Shown in pieces: positions 44,501-57,219 of a DNA stretch of 64,000 nucleotides (position 1 is the first letter of the stretch; every line of letters begins with the position of its first letter). Origin of the DNA: Astrothelium macrocarpum. Its lineage: Eukaryota; Ascomycota; Dothideomycetes; Trypetheliales; Trypetheliaceae. The notes under the pieces were generated by a model. It saw only the letters and a list, made by a program, of their open reading frames with translations, did no database searches and was not told the origin of the DNA. The stretch covers positions 496,001-560,000 of the forward strand of contig JAGEMR010000002.1 of NCBI GenBank assembly GCA_021030915.1, in the 5' to 3' direction. A program made the translations under genes and the position numbers.

Positions 44501-47500
44501 ACAAGTGACCATCGGCTTCGCTCGTTTCATCTTCAATTTCGATGATCGATTCTCTACAATGTCTGATGGTGGCATGCTAGGGCCTGATCATATTGAGAAC
44601 ACGCTAAAGCTATACGTCGAGCTGCTTCAGATCTGGATTGATGATATAAAGCAGAAAACCAAAAAGACTGGCTTGGAATCTCCTGGTGAAGCAAGAACAC
44701 GGGCAGCGCAACTAGATCTGTCAGGCATCTCAGCTCATGTTGACGAAATTGAATCGCATGGATTGTTCTTCCTATGCTCTCCATCAAAACTCGTCAGAGC
44801 TTACGCCATTACAGTACTTCGATGTGTCGTTGAATTTGACACGGCTTTGGGCGTCAAAGACATTACACGAGTCATCAGCATCATTGAGGGCAGCCCTTTG
44901 TCGGTTCTGGAATTGAATGATGGCAATTTGTCACTTGCAGAGCGCAGTCGCTTGCAGCGCGGTATGAGAAAGAGCAATATACAGAGCACTCTTGTTGAGC
45001 TCTGCAGTAGTGACACGCCTTATGATTTGACGCTCTGGTATAAAATATTCCCAAATCTCGTGCGAATATCTTCAGAGGTATGTTTCAACGCAGTGACTTT
45101 GACAAGAGATATCGTTTGTGCTCGTCTTTCGCACATGAACAAGAGCATTCAGACCGTTGCAGATGGATCTCGAGCTCCGGGTGGTCCTGCCTTCGATGTC
45201 GGCCTTGGTAGAATTGTGGGTCGAATGTCTTCAAATTCTCCTGGAATCATCATCGAACAATGGAAGTTGTATCTCATCTTTGCCTGCACCACACTCACCA
45301 ATCTGGGCACGCAATCCAAATCAGATGGTTTCAGCACTCAACATGGGCGCAAATCTTCCAAGTCATCCCAACACGGAGGTAGCAAAGTGGACTCGGCAAA
45401 GGAGCTTTTCGGCCAGATCATCCCTTTCTTGACTACTGAGCACGAGCCCGTACGTGATGCCGTAGTGGCCGCGCTCGGTTCGATCAATGCAAATCTTTAT
45501 CTCACTCTACTCGAGTCTCTCCAGAAACCCGTTGATGCATGCAATGAGGAGACCAAAGCTCGAATGGTCGCTCATCAACGCACAGCAAGTGGCTCTCAAG
45601 CCCAGCTTGCTCATAATACTCTCCGAACCGAAATCGCCCACATCTATAAACTTACAGCCCATTTCCTACAATCTCCCGAAGTACAGAGAAATGATTTGTT
45701 CGAATGGATGCTCAATAATGTCTCAACTTATACGAAGAATTTACGGCTTTTCCTTAATGACGACGATGTACAACAGCTGTGGAATTTTCACAAGCTTCGA
45801 ACCCATTACTGTGGTTTGGTGGAAGAACTCTTTGAGAGTCTCAACAAGCGAGGGGATCCGATGAGATGGATGCCATTCCAATCCAGGAAGGCTACATTTC
45901 AATTAATGGAGGAGTGGTGTGGATATGCTCCAAACCGAGTGCAAGCAAAGCAGCGAGAAGAAAATATGAGAAGATCGGTTCTTCTCCAGGAACAGGCCAT
46001 TGGCAACAAGGGTTACGCTCAAGCTGCCTTCGAAATTGAGAAGCGAGACTTGCGGACTTCTGCACTTAGTGCCATGGCTAGTCTTTGCGTAAGTAGGACT
46101 TGAAGTTTACAAGCAGTTTTCGCTAATGTCAAATCAGGGAGGTCCCTTGGCCATTACGACTGATAGCAACGTCAAGATTTCTTTTGATGTTTCTCGGATT
46201 CTAGCCTGGATCGAAGCCATTTTTACTACTTTGAGTGATAGGATACATGCCATTGGCCGCCGTGCACTAAAGAATTTGATTTTGCATAATCCACAGCACC
46301 GCTATCTTCTAGGACGGGCAATCCAGATGTGCTATAAAGTCCAGGCGCCAAAGGCTCTGGGCAGCTATTTCGAAGTTGTCAACGAGATTCTTACAGAAGA
46401 CAAGGACCCTTCTATTGAATTTTGGTCAATAGCTTGCGTTGGTCTCTACACTCTTGGCAACGAGCACAGTGACATTCGCATGAAATCGGCTCGACTCCTG
46501 CGAACACTGGAGGAACGTCAGCAGAGAAATTCGAGATTACAAGATCTCGACATTAGTGTTTCGGACAAGACAATTGCTGTCTATAAATATGCACAACATG
46601 AGATCTCGTGCAGGCTGGCGAAACAATATGCACATCTGGCCTTCCATGTCTTTTCTGAGTTTTCATCCTTTTTCAAGGAATGCGAGGCAGACCAGAAACG
46701 TAATGTAGTCTCAGCCATGTTGCCATGGGTTCAAACACTTCACCTTCAGCTCGACCCAAGTGGCGGTCCAACAGCAGCTTCATACATGGTCTTGGTCAAT
46801 TTATTAGAGATAACTGTTCTTTGCGGAAGCTCTCTTCACAGCGAGATAAAAGCTCTATGGCAAGCCCTTGCGACTGGACCTCACGGTGGCAACGTCCAGC
46901 TCATTATGGACTTTATGATTTCACTTTGCCTCGATAAGAAAGAGCAAAACTTTGTCGATTACGCTAAGCAGATTGTCGTCTTTTTATCGAGTACACCAGC
47001 CGGTGTAAAGGTCATCGAATTTCTCCTACTGCAAATCAGTCCAAATGCGATGGTGGTTCAAGACAGCTCGTACCCCTTCAAGGAGCCACCCAATGTTGCC
47101 GACTTACCATATCGGGCTGACATCAAAGACGTTCTGCCGCTGGGTAGAAACCAGGTTAGTATACTCAATTATACAGATGATCGTTCGGCTGACCATCACC
47201 AGACTGGCTTCTCACTTTGTCAACTCTGTTTAATTCTGCTTGTCGACCTTGTCGTCTCGCCCGTTCAGTTACCAAAGGAGCACGTGCCTCTGCTTCTACA
47301 GGTCTGCCTGGGTCTTTGGGACCACCATGCGCCAATGGTGCAAGATCAGGCTCGAGAAATGGTTGTACACATGATTCATGAACTGATAATTTCCAAAATG
47401 GACGATGCGAACTCGGGCCCAGGAAAGCCGGCCATAGAAAACCTTATTGAGCTCATTCGACAAGACGATCCTAAAATCACGTGGGCTTATCAAGAATGCG

Positions 47501-49902
47501 ACGGTAGAGGAGAAGTCGGAGCAGAGAACAAAGTACCTGAGGGTATGACCTATCTCGCCGATGAACTCGTTGCAGTCTTTGCTGTCCAATACCCGAGCAT
47601 CAAAGATGATTGGAGTCGAGTCACGCTTCACTGGGCAACATCCTGTGCTGTCCGTCATATTGCCTGTCGGTCGTTTCAAATGTTCAGGTGTCTTCTTACC
47701 ACGATTGACCAGTCGATGCTGGCAGACATGCTAGCCAGATTGTCCAACACCATCGCTCACGATGAAGCAGAGTATCTGCCCTTCTCTACAGAAATTCTGA
47801 CAACTCTACTTTCTGTCACCGATGCTTTCACGACGGACGATTTTATCCGCTTTCCACAGCTTTTCTGGGCGGCCTGTGCATGCTCAAACACGATCCACGA
47901 GCGCGAATTTTTGATTTGCCTTTCAATGCTTGATAAGATACTTGCGAAGCTCGATCTGAGCAGTCCGCGGGTCGTGGCGTTATTGAGAGAGAGCCGACCG
48001 AAAAACTGGGAGGGACAATTTGAGGGTCTTCAGTTATTGGTTCAGAAAGGACTCAAATCAAGTGTTAGCCTAGATCTTTCATTGAAGATTCTAGGACAGC
48101 TTGTCTTGCTTCCTTCTAATGAAATAGTGGGAAATGACAGTGGTCTTCTCTTTGCCCTCCTGGCCAACCTCCCACGATACCTCCAGTCATTTACTCAAAT
48201 ACCTAACAGCTCTGTGACTTGTGTCGCAGCGGCAAACAATTTAGCAGGAGCTGCTGGTGCACAAGGTTTCGATGCGCTTTGCGCAATATTACAAGATTTT
48301 GCTCAAGGTCGATATCGCTCGGAGCAGGACTTCCTCGCCAACATTGTATCCGCCGTGCGCAGCATTTACTTTCCGTTGTTGGAGTTTGACAGTCTGGTAT
48401 TCCTCATGGGGCTTTTGACAAACAAGATGCCCTGGTTCAAGGCCAAAGTTCTCCAGGTTCTCAGTGTGGTCCTTCCTGGTATCGACATGCGGAAGCCAGA
48501 GATATCCTCACAAGGTCCAGATCTCATCTCGCCCTTATTGCGTCTCCTTCAATCCGAATACTGCGTTCAAGCTCTCCAGTGCCTGGATCATGTCTTATAT
48601 ATGACTGGAACACCCTTGGACAAACATCATCTCAGGATGAGCATGGCAAGCTCCAGCTCGACCGCTGCGGTCCGAAAGCAGTTTGAAAAGGTGCAGAGCT
48701 TGTATGGCATTCCTGAAGAGACGGGATGGTCGATTCCAATGCCAGCATTGTACTCAGCCAACACAAGAAGCAATGTTCATGCAGTCTTGAGTACCTGCCA
48801 GGACGTGGGAGCTACAAGCGGAGGCCAGGCCCCAACACCAGAAATACCGTTCCACAAGGAAGAATTCAGCCAAGGGTCCTACTTTCCAATCATGGCCACT
48901 GGCATAATCACAGAAGATGCTTTAGGCCCAAGGTCTCATGAGACTGCAGAAAAACTGTTCTCGGAACTCACTCGGCTGCGAGATATTATTGTTAGCGTGG
49001 ATCCAAGCAAGCCTCTCCATTCGAATGCACAAATGCGCCAACCTTTTCTAAGACTCGGAAGTAGCGGAGATACGCACGAAAATATTTACGAACAGCAGAC
49101 CTTGCCCATCCTTCACAAATCACTTGCGCGCAACACCAGCGTAGCTTCATTCCAGACCGGCTTTGCAGATTTCAAGAATCCCACGCTCCGCACCGACGCC
49201 ATCATGACCCCCACCGCATTCACATCCTCTCCAGCCTCCGCAACCACTCTCAACTCCGCCTCAGCCCTGACATCCGCCACCACCATCAGCTCCACCTCCA
49301 CCCTCAACCCCATCTCCGCCCGCCCCGGCCTCGGCCACCGCGCCATCACCTCCCCCCCCGCCACATCCCACCCACGCGGTCTCCCAGCCGGCAGTTCCTT
49401 CTCAAGCCTCGAGCCGCTCTCCGGCGACGAAGCCGGGCCCGACGAGCCCTTCTCCGACGACGACAGCAGCATGCACCTCCTCACCCGCACCACCACCCAC
49501 CCAGCCTCCCACACCACCACCACCTCCTCCTCCTACGCCCACAGCATCCCCATCCCCCCGCTCCCCCACCCGACCGCAGCGGCAGCAGCCCCGCACAATA
49601 ACGGCGCCACCACGCCGCACCTCCAGAACGGCTTCCTCGAGAAGGTCGGCCGCCCGCTCGCCTCCACCAAGAGCGGCATCCGCAGCGGCATGCGCCGCCT
49701 CACGGGTGCGGGCAGCGGGCCCGAGCGCAGCGAGCGCGAGCGCCGCGATGCCGTGCGCGTCGCCCAGCAGGGCATGTGGCCGGGCACGCCGGGGTTGGCG
49801 GTTGGCGGTGCTGGTGGTGGGTATGGCGTGGCGTTGAAGAGTCCCAAGGTGCCGAAGGTGCCGGATGTGTGGTTGCAGAATCCGAAGAGCTCGGATTTGT
49901 GA
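41586..49902 (+). CDS. TAO3: Tao3/Pag1 cell morphogenesis protein (Furry/Mor2 family)
   Basis: Five exons: 41586-41589, 41757-42694, 42741-46088, 46138-47154 and 47203-49902, about 2,668 residues, normal for the family. Furry/Tao3 is a large HEAT-like scaffold of the RAM/MOR pathway that supports the NDR kinase Cbk1/Orb6 at sites of polarised growth. Seen: a disordered Ser-rich N-terminus, then conserved N-terminal blocks (EQKTVGEYAIHHLFNSFV, MYWRKAKSEA), LIVQGMRNIKLKLRPDYAWD, central blocks, and RDIKDVLP-type sequence across intron 4. The start is uncertain: a 4-nt first exon (ATGG before GTAAGT) is the only nearby start that keeps phase with the acceptor at 41756, and the acceptor at 41768 is an alternative. 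Intron 4 (48 nt) is stop-free and in frame, removed by homology (GRNQ-TGFSL). The last 700 bp are strongly GC-biased. Confidence 0.87.
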
Positions 49903-50734
49903 GGATGGTGGGGGGTTGGGGGTGTGGTGAGAGATGGGATGATGAGATGGACGTGGTGTGGTGGGAAATAAGATGATAAGATGGAGAAGAAATGGATTGG
50001 GAAGGAGAAGGTGTTGTACAATATTGGACGCGATTTTGATTGTTTTTTTTTTCCCCGATTACGCTCGTTTTAGCGCGGATGGGTGGTTCGCTCGTTGATT
50101 GTCGAAGGGTGCATATAGATTGCACGCGCTTCTCGTTTGTTTTTTTGCTCTGGTTTTACCCTGCTCTGGTATTATCCTGTTCACTTACTACTACTCACGG
50201 GACCAGGCGCATCTTTGATTTGGGCGGTTGGGGAAATTGATGGGACATCATTTGCATTATTCGCGGCGCAGCAGAAAGGAGCGCGACCACCATTCAAGGG
50301 GGAATATGTAATGTATGCATTTGCGTGGCGCTGATGTGGACAATTATGTTCACTGATCTATGGATCTTTTTTTCTCAGGAATCGGAGGGAAAGCGAGGGG
50401 ACAGTAGTGCTTTGGAGGGATGACAATGTAAATTAGATAAGATGGGGATGTGGATGCAGTTGATGATAATTCATATACAGGTTCAAATAGTTCGATTGGT
50501 CTCGGCCAGTGCAAGAGGTGCAAGCTATGTAATGACTGCTAGTCCAGTTTTGAGCCCTTCGGAATCGGAAATCCACGGAACTGTCACAGTGGGACGAACG
50601 CATTGCCCAGGTTTTTCATTGCCTGCGTACTCGCATCTTATAGCATCGTTTTTGTAGGCCTACACAACCACCCTCAGCGTCCAATTTCCCACAGACTTTC
50701 ATTCCTCAAGTTGGCCACGGAAGAGGCGCCCTAC
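49903..50734. other. Convergent intergenic region after TAO3
   Basis: A stretch of 832 bp between the 3' ends of TAO3 (+) and the glutathione transferase (-). The first 130 bp are G-rich on the plus strand, with runs of 5-6 G. The rest is ordinary and T-richer. No gene is seen. Confidence 0.5.
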
Positions 50735-51779
50735 CTACTGCGTATACTTCTCCCCGATCCCCTTCTTCACCGCATCTCGCTCCGCAATCCGGTCAATCCA
50801 CTTCAGCACATGCGGAAACTCGCTCATCTCCTCTTTGGTGAAGCCAGTCCGCTCCCAACCTTTCACCCATGGCCAGGTGCCGATGTCGGCCACGCTGTAC
50901 TTGCCTTTGCCCTTGCCGGCAAGATAGTCGCGGGGCGAGCCGGTGTATTTACCTGATAGGTGGATCTCGAGCACGCCGATGACGCGGAGAGTCTCGTTGC
51001 GATAGCGGGTTATTGCGTCTGGAAGGGCGATTGTTAGGTGGGGGGATTTAGGGAGAGGGGAAAGGGAAATGATTGAGAAGGATGTAGCGATGTGGGGGGA
51101 TGAATGGGAGAAGACCAATTTCGATGTGAGAATGACTTTATTTTGTCCCGATATCGGCAAGTTCATTTTGGGCGGGAGCTTGAATTTGAAGGAGCAAAAG
51201 ATGTACTTACAGGGAATCTTCTCTGGTGCAGCCTTGGTGAAATGATTTACTTGGCCTTGGTACGGGGCTCCAGATCTGGACTCATTAGAAAGATCGAATG
51301 CATATCAGTAGTATAGCTGTATGCTTACCCGTGCCAGAAAAATAGCCACTGCAGGCACTGCGACCTTTCTAATTCGTCCTTGAATCCAAATTGGTCTTCC
51401 TTGTCAAACTCCTTGACTAGGTACAATAGCTCTGCGGACGTCTCCATGACTGGGAACGGAGGGTTCTTGGTGTTATCGATGAGGATTGGAATGCGGCCAT
51501 TTGGGTCTAGACGTAAAAACCATTCTTTCTTCTGCTCATTGGTCGATATGTTGATTAATTTGGTAGTCCACTGTGTTCCATAGACGGCGGCAAGTTCTTC
51601 GAGTAGAATTTGGACTTTTTGGCCATTGGGGCTGGAGAGGGCATTCGACTATTAGAGACGATTTTCCAGCCTGATGAGCTAATATCTTACGTATTTTGCG
51701 TGACCAAGTGCAAGCCTTTTGCGTTCTTCACGTCGTCAGGTGTTTCCGCAATGTAGAGATGGTCCCCTGCGTCAGCCAT
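50735..51779 (-). CDS. Ure2-like glutathione S-transferase
   Basis: Four exons, 51691-51779, 51329-51631, 51211-51275 and 50735-51018, give 246 residues. The thioredoxin-like N-terminal half reads LHLVTQNTPNGQKVQILLEEL with WFLRLDPNGRIPILID and MET-S-A-ELLYLV, the glutathione-binding pattern of the Ure2/YfcG group. The all-alpha C-terminal half includes QCLQWLFFWHGSGAPYQGQ and YSVADIGTWPWVKGW. It lacks the yeast Ure2 prion domain, so it should be a cytosolic glutathione transferase or disulfide reductase rather than a nitrogen regulator. The ATG at 51779 is the first that gives a typical length. The 3' end faces TAO3. Confidence 0.88.
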
Positions 51780-52296
51780 GTTGAAAATATTATAATAATT
51801 TACTTTTGCCTGAAAATCTCTTGGCAAGTGAATAGATGGTAAAATCAAATCAGAAGGCAGACCTCACTTATATATGCTCGGAATGTGACTTTGCTACGAC
51901 AACTTCAACCCCTCCATGACATCCCACACTGCGCGGGGAAGAGGATGCATTAGTAATTACATTCAGGCACGTCAGAGACATGCTCAGCTCGTGCTTACGT
52001 TTGGCTGCCAATCAGCTCCAACGCTCAAGCACTGTTTCACCACAGAATTAGCTGTGCTCAAAATTGTGTAAGCGATTAAAAATCAGACCTCTATTTCTTA
52101 CTCTCTTCAATGCATACTAAGACTTGTTCTGCACGGTGCCCTCCATCGCACCGTAAAACATTTCGAATGGAAATGTAGCGCTGCCATATTTGTACAGTTA
52201 CGGACTTTGCAGTTTCGCATTTGTAGAGAGCCATCTCTATATCTCGCTTGCCTTATCGCCGTCAATGACGCCCTTTCCCCGTCAGCACGCCCCACC
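51780..52296. other. Spacer between glutathione transferase start and RPN1 stop
   Basis: A 517-bp stretch: promoter of the glutathione transferase and 3' end of RPN1. An 86-codon frame here is the RPN1 read-through and antisense shadow. Nothing else is seen. Confidence 0.5.
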
Positions 52297-55235
52297 CTAG
52301 TCCTCCCAGTCCGGATTCTGCGTGCAGAAAAGTCAGCAAATCTAATCATTGCCAAATGACAAATCATATCATACCTTTCGCAAGATTACCAGCCCCTCCA
52401 ACGTACTCGCCAAGCTCAAGTATTTTTCGTCCTCCAACTCCGCTCGCTCCCCATGTCCCAGCAGTACTGGCGTGCTCTGCGTCTGCCAGCCTGTAATCGT
52501 CTTTGGCCGACCCGCCTGGCCCACAACATCAACAGCCTGCCCAACACGCACATTTACTTGCAGCGGCTTGAGATCTTCGTCCAGGGTGACCAGGAACCGG
52601 GGCTGGATGGCGGTGACCAGGACGTACAGTAGGTAGTGGTGATCGGCAAGAATGAACTGCTTGGGCTCGATGAGCGCGACGAGCACGGTCAGTAGGCCCG
52701 ACGCAGCAACGCGCGAGAGCACATTGCGGTCCGTATGAAAGGGGTTGAGGGTTAGTGTACCCTTGCCCATGTGAAGGAGACCCTGCGCAATGCGCACCAT
52801 GAAGAGCGCACTGGGGTCACGGTGATAGTAAGAGGCGAGCTGGCGTAGAAGCTGGGCGAGGCGCGCGTTGTTCGTGCCTGCGCCGAGCAGACCCATGGCG
52901 AAGATGGCATTGACGGCGACATCGTTGTCGTTGTCATGAGAGTAGCGAGAAAGAGTATCGTAAACTTTCATTTGTGGATTGGAAGGGGAGATGAGCCCCA
53001 GAGCGAGAGGAACTGCTTTGCGGATATTGGCCTCGCCATAGTGCATCAGGTGACCGAACTGGCGGAGAACCATGTCTTGTCCGATTTCTTCACCCATGGC
53101 GATGAGGGAGATTCCGAGGACGGCGTATGCTTGAAGCATCTCATCACCTTTCTTCTCCTCATCGGACTCCTCAATGTGTTCATTGCAGATGTGTAGTAAT
53201 TGTTGAAGCTTGAGCACGGCACCAGTTCCAGCCCAGGCGCAGACTTCAATGAGAACGGAAGATGGCTTAGACATTGGATGCTCGATAGCTTTGATGGTCT
53301 CAAGGATGACGTCGACTTCTTCCTGCTGACCGAAATAAAGAAGCGCTAAACCAAGTGCCATGAATCGTGTCCATTTGTCTTTGAGCTGTGACTTGCGTTC
53401 ATCGTCGAAGAAAGTCTGTACGATTGCCGAGCTAACATCACTGTGAGCCGATCCAATAAAGATCATCCCAAGCGATAGAGCTGCCAAGGCGGATGACTGC
53501 ATGTCGAGGGTGGTGTCAGTAACAGCAGGAAGAAGATATTCGAGTAAATTCTCATTCTGCGAACCAGCATAAGATAGACCGAGGCCCAAGATGGATGCCG
53601 TCCGTATTTGTGGGCTTTTGCTGTTGCTGAGATTATCGCTGTCGCCAAGCAATGCCATGGCTGGATCTGAATCTGATCGAACACCAGCATTGACAAGTCC
53701 TATTGCCAGTAGAGCACCGGCCTTAATGTTATCTTCCGTGTCGTACATGTATTTGTCAATCTTATCAAGGCCCATTTCAACATCCCATTGAAGGAGCATG
53801 CCAAGGGAAGCTGTTGTAGACAACATGCCGTCATCTTTCGTCTTCCATACCCAACTATTCTTGGGATCCTCTACTAACATTAGCTTGTCTTGCCCGAAGC
53901 CAGCGTTGACAAATGCATTGACAAAGGCACTTGCAAGGTTGTGTCTTGCTGAATCCGTGTTGGTCAAACCAGCCGTTCTGCTACTCTCTAAATGGCTCTT
54001 GTATATGTCTTCTGGAACTTTGGGATCCAGAATGTTTAACTCCTTGCCCAGATGCTGGAAGTACTCGGACAATTTGGTGTTATTAAGGCATTCGAGCAGT
54101 TCCGAGTCTTCTTGGGATTCTTCTGGTAACTCAAAGTGGATTCGTTGTCGCGCCATTTGGAATGCCATCTGCTTCAGCATTGCCTTGTCTTTTGTCGCAA
54201 AAAGGGTGTCTTTGAGAATGTCAGGACGCTCAGGCCCGTAAAGTCGTATTGCCAGGGTCATTGCCTGTGTATGTTGCCCATATTTCATGTACATGTTCCA
54301 CGCAGATATGAGGAATTTGTCGTTATCGGGGTATGTTAGTAGCGGAACCATGCTAAAAAAAATCATTAGCACTCGCTAAACTCAAGAGCTCTGCCGAGAC
54401 ATGTCATACCTGACCAAATACAGGCAAACCCTACTGAAGTTGTTCTCGTCAACGTATTTTTCAATCTCGTTTATCATCTCCAGTTCACTCAGAATATCGA
54501 CGGCATCAGCCTCGGCATTATGGGTCAAGAAGAAAGGTACAAAAGAAAGAGCAAGATCCTTGATGTCTTCAGCATCCACGTCATCATCTAACCGCTTATT
54601 GTATTCTTGTCCTATTTCAAGCGCAAGGTGTCGAATATATTCATGGCCCCATGAGCCAAGGTCTTGAGAGGGTGACAAAAGTCGGTATTTGAGTGAATCT
54701 AATCTATTCTCGTCAGAGTATGTCATGCCGAGAACAGAGAGCATGTCCGCAAGCGATATCTGCACCATCATCAGCATGCGCCGAGTCACTCTCCATCCAG
54801 CTAACCAACCTTATCCTCGCCTTGTGGCCACGACTCGTACAGCTTTTCCAGCGCTTCGTAATGGGGTCTTAGGAACTTGAGCGGTTTGGGAACGGCAGTC
54901 ATGGAAGAAGTGGATGTCTTGATAAAGTTCTTGATCTGCTCAAGAGCTGGCTTGTAAAGACCACTGTCCGTACCCTGTAATAGTTTTGAGCGTTTGTCCT
55001 GATAGAAAGCATGAATGATTGATAATACCTGTAATCGTTCTACAAGCATATCCAGATCATCCTTCAACTTTTGGTCTTCTTCACTGAGTTCCTCCTCAGG
55101 AAGACCGAGCTTCTCTCCGTCCTTCTTGGACTCGCCATCTTTTGACTCGGTCAAATCCTTGGAAGTCTCTTTCGCATCCGTAGCCTTGGCCTTTCCCTTT
55201 TCTGTTGAAGTCGCTTTCCCTTCGTCCCCGGCCAT
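52297..55235 (-). CDS. RPN1: 26S proteasome regulatory subunit Rpn1
   Basis: Five exons, 55029-55235, 54810-54974, 54410-54759, 52375-54352 and 52297-52317, give 906 residues. Rpn1 is the ubiquitin- and shuttle-factor-binding scaffold of the proteasome base. Seen: an acidic/Lys-rich N-terminus, the conserved NFIKTSTSSMTAVPKPLKFL, SLADMLSVLGMTYSD, and a long run of PC-type repeats (SAALAALSLGMIFIG, AYAVLGISLIAMGEE, AVPLALGLISPSNP, AMGLLGAGTNNARLAQLLR), ending in NPDWED, which sits in a 21-nt last exon. The first intron (54975-55028) is 54 nt, stop-free and in frame; it is removed because its 18 residues break the conserved LVERLQ-GTDS region. RIO2 starts 286 bp away on the other strand. Confidence 0.94.
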
Positions 55236-55521
55236 CTCTGCCGAAAGTCTGGGTATGGAGGATTTAGCGAGAGACTGAGCGGACGAGCGAGAGAAATGGA
55301 TAGATTCGGGGGAAAGCTAAGAAGGTGAGTGCAATGTTTGGTGTGGGATGATAAAGCGCGTGAGAGTTGTCGTGAAGCTGGACCGGGGAGCTCTCAGTGA
55401 AGCCCGTGCGGCCAAAGTTGAGCGGCGAAATCTCCGAAGTATTTCGTCTCACATCCATTTACTTTGGCAACAGCCTCACACTATATTGACTTTCTTCATT
55501 TTCTAATACTACCTAGCCAAA
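55236..55521. promoter_or_regulatory. Bidirectional promoter, RPN1 / RIO2
   Basis: Only 286 bp separate the two divergent ATGs of housekeeping genes, so one compact region must serve both. Confidence 0.65.
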
Positions 55522-56957
55522 ATGAAGCTGGATACTCGAGCCCTTCGCTACCTTACCGCCGAAGACTGGCGCGTTCTTACTGCAGTAAAGTCCCACCCTC
55601 GTCCCACCCCATCTCCTCACCCATCTCCCAGAACTAACGACTGATTAAAAGCCCGTACCAGGTCGAAATGGGTAGCCGCAACCATACTCTCGTGCCCACT
55701 CCCCTCATTATCCAGATTGCCGGTCTCCGCAGCGCCGGCAGCGTCCACAACTCCATTTCCAACCTTGCCAAGGCAGGCCTCATTGCCAAAATGAAGAATG
55801 CCAAATATGACGGCTATAGGCTCACTTATGGTGGTCTGGACTATCTAGCGCTGCATACTCTGCGTCAGGGTCGCCGAGTCTATAGTCTAGGAAATCAAAT
55901 AGGCGTTGGCAAGGAGAGCGATATCTATGTTGTTGCAAACGACCAGGGCAGAACGTGCGTGCTCAAGATCCATCGACTCGGACGAATTAGCTTCCGGACA
56001 GTTAAGGCAAACCGCGACTATTTGAGGAACAGATCGAGTGGAAGCTGGATGTACATGAGTCGGCTGGCGGCGATGAAGGAATTTGCATTCATGCGTGCTC
56101 TGCGGGAAAATGGGTTTCGGGTACCGGAGCCGCTGGCACAGAACCGGCATACAGTATTGATGGAATTTGTAGATGCATTTCCGTTGAGGCAGATTAGTGA
56201 GGTGCCAGATCCGGCTGGGCTATATGGCGAACTGATGGAGATAATATTAAGCTTGGCGAGGGCGGGATTGATCCATGGAGATTTCAACGAGTTCAATATC
56301 TTGATCAGAGAAGAGCGAGAATTTGAAAATCAGGAGAAAGAACAGCAGTCACCAAACCTAGGGCAGGCAGCCCTGGATGGTGAGGATTCCAAGTCGCCAA
56401 ATCCTGAAGCGACCAGATTGATACCCGTCCTTATTGATTTTCCGCAAATGCTCTCCATTGACCACGCCAATGCTGCATCTTATTTTGATCGAGATGTTGC
56501 TTGCATAAAGCGGTTTTTCTTGCGGCGGTTTGGTTTCACAAGCGATGAACCAGGGCCCTTCTTCGCAGACGCCATCAAGGATGTGGGAAAAGGAGGCGTA
56601 AAGAGATTGGATATCGAGGTAGAGGCGACCGGTTTTTCCAGAAAGATGGCCAAGGAACTAGATGCGTACATGCAAGAAGTTGGAGCTGTGGGTGATGGCG
56701 ACGCTGCAGAAGAAGAGAATGGGGATAATGTCAAGGAATCGGCAGAACGAATTTCTGATGAAAAAGATTCGCTAGTAGGAATAGGTCGATCTAAACCCAG
56801 CTCCACTTTTGAGCGGTTACACGATGCGCCGGTAGATGACTTCGCTACCTTGAGTTTGAAAGAAAATGAGCAGGACAAATTTGAGAGCTGGAGCGGACCA
56901 GTGAAGCCAGCACCAGACCTCCACGCGACTAAGAAAGCAGCAGGCTGGGCAATATGA
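55522..56957 (+). CDS. RIO2: Atypical protein kinase Rio2
   Basis: Two exons, 55522-55584 and 55662-56957, give 452 residues. Rio2 is the ATPase/kinase bound to late pre-40S ribosomes that helps their cytoplasmic maturation. Seen: the winged-helix N-terminus MKLDTRALRYLT.EDWRVLTAVEMGSRNH across the intron, the flexible nucleotide loop GVGKESDIYVV near residue 102, the catalytic loop HGDFNEFNIL near 226 and the metal-binding LIDFPQM near 277. The C-terminal 120 residues are acidic and variable. The 77-nt intron ends in GTACCAG. A GA-repeat begins right after the stop codon. Confidence 0.95.
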
Positions 56958-57010
56958 GCGAGTGAGAGAGTGTGAGAGTGAGAGAGAGAGAGAGAGAGAA
57001 AGAGAGAGGA
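56958..57010. repeat. (GA)n microsatellite at the RIO2 3' end
   Basis: A purine repeat, mostly GA with some TG and A interruptions, runs from just after the RIO2 stop to about 57010. It falls in the RIO2 3' untranslated region and should vary in length. Confidence 0.9.
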
Positions 57011-57219
57011 AAAAAGTCTTGACTACATGCACTCATTCAAAATACACATTATTGTCCGTCGCTCTATTCAGATGAAGTCGGATTCGAAAGCAAGCAGACA
57101 TCCGCCCAAGTTGTCTTGACGCCTCCGCTGTATGCGTGAGAAATCTAGCGAGAAGTTTAGAATGATACCCCCGAGCAAATTCAATTTCAGTCAAATGCTT
57201 TTGCAATGCTCCTTCCAGC

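Noticed and set aside
56958..57010. GA repeat as a regulatory GAGA element
   Set aside because: It lies immediately after the RIO2 stop codon and is a simple microsatellite; nothing supports a regulatory role.
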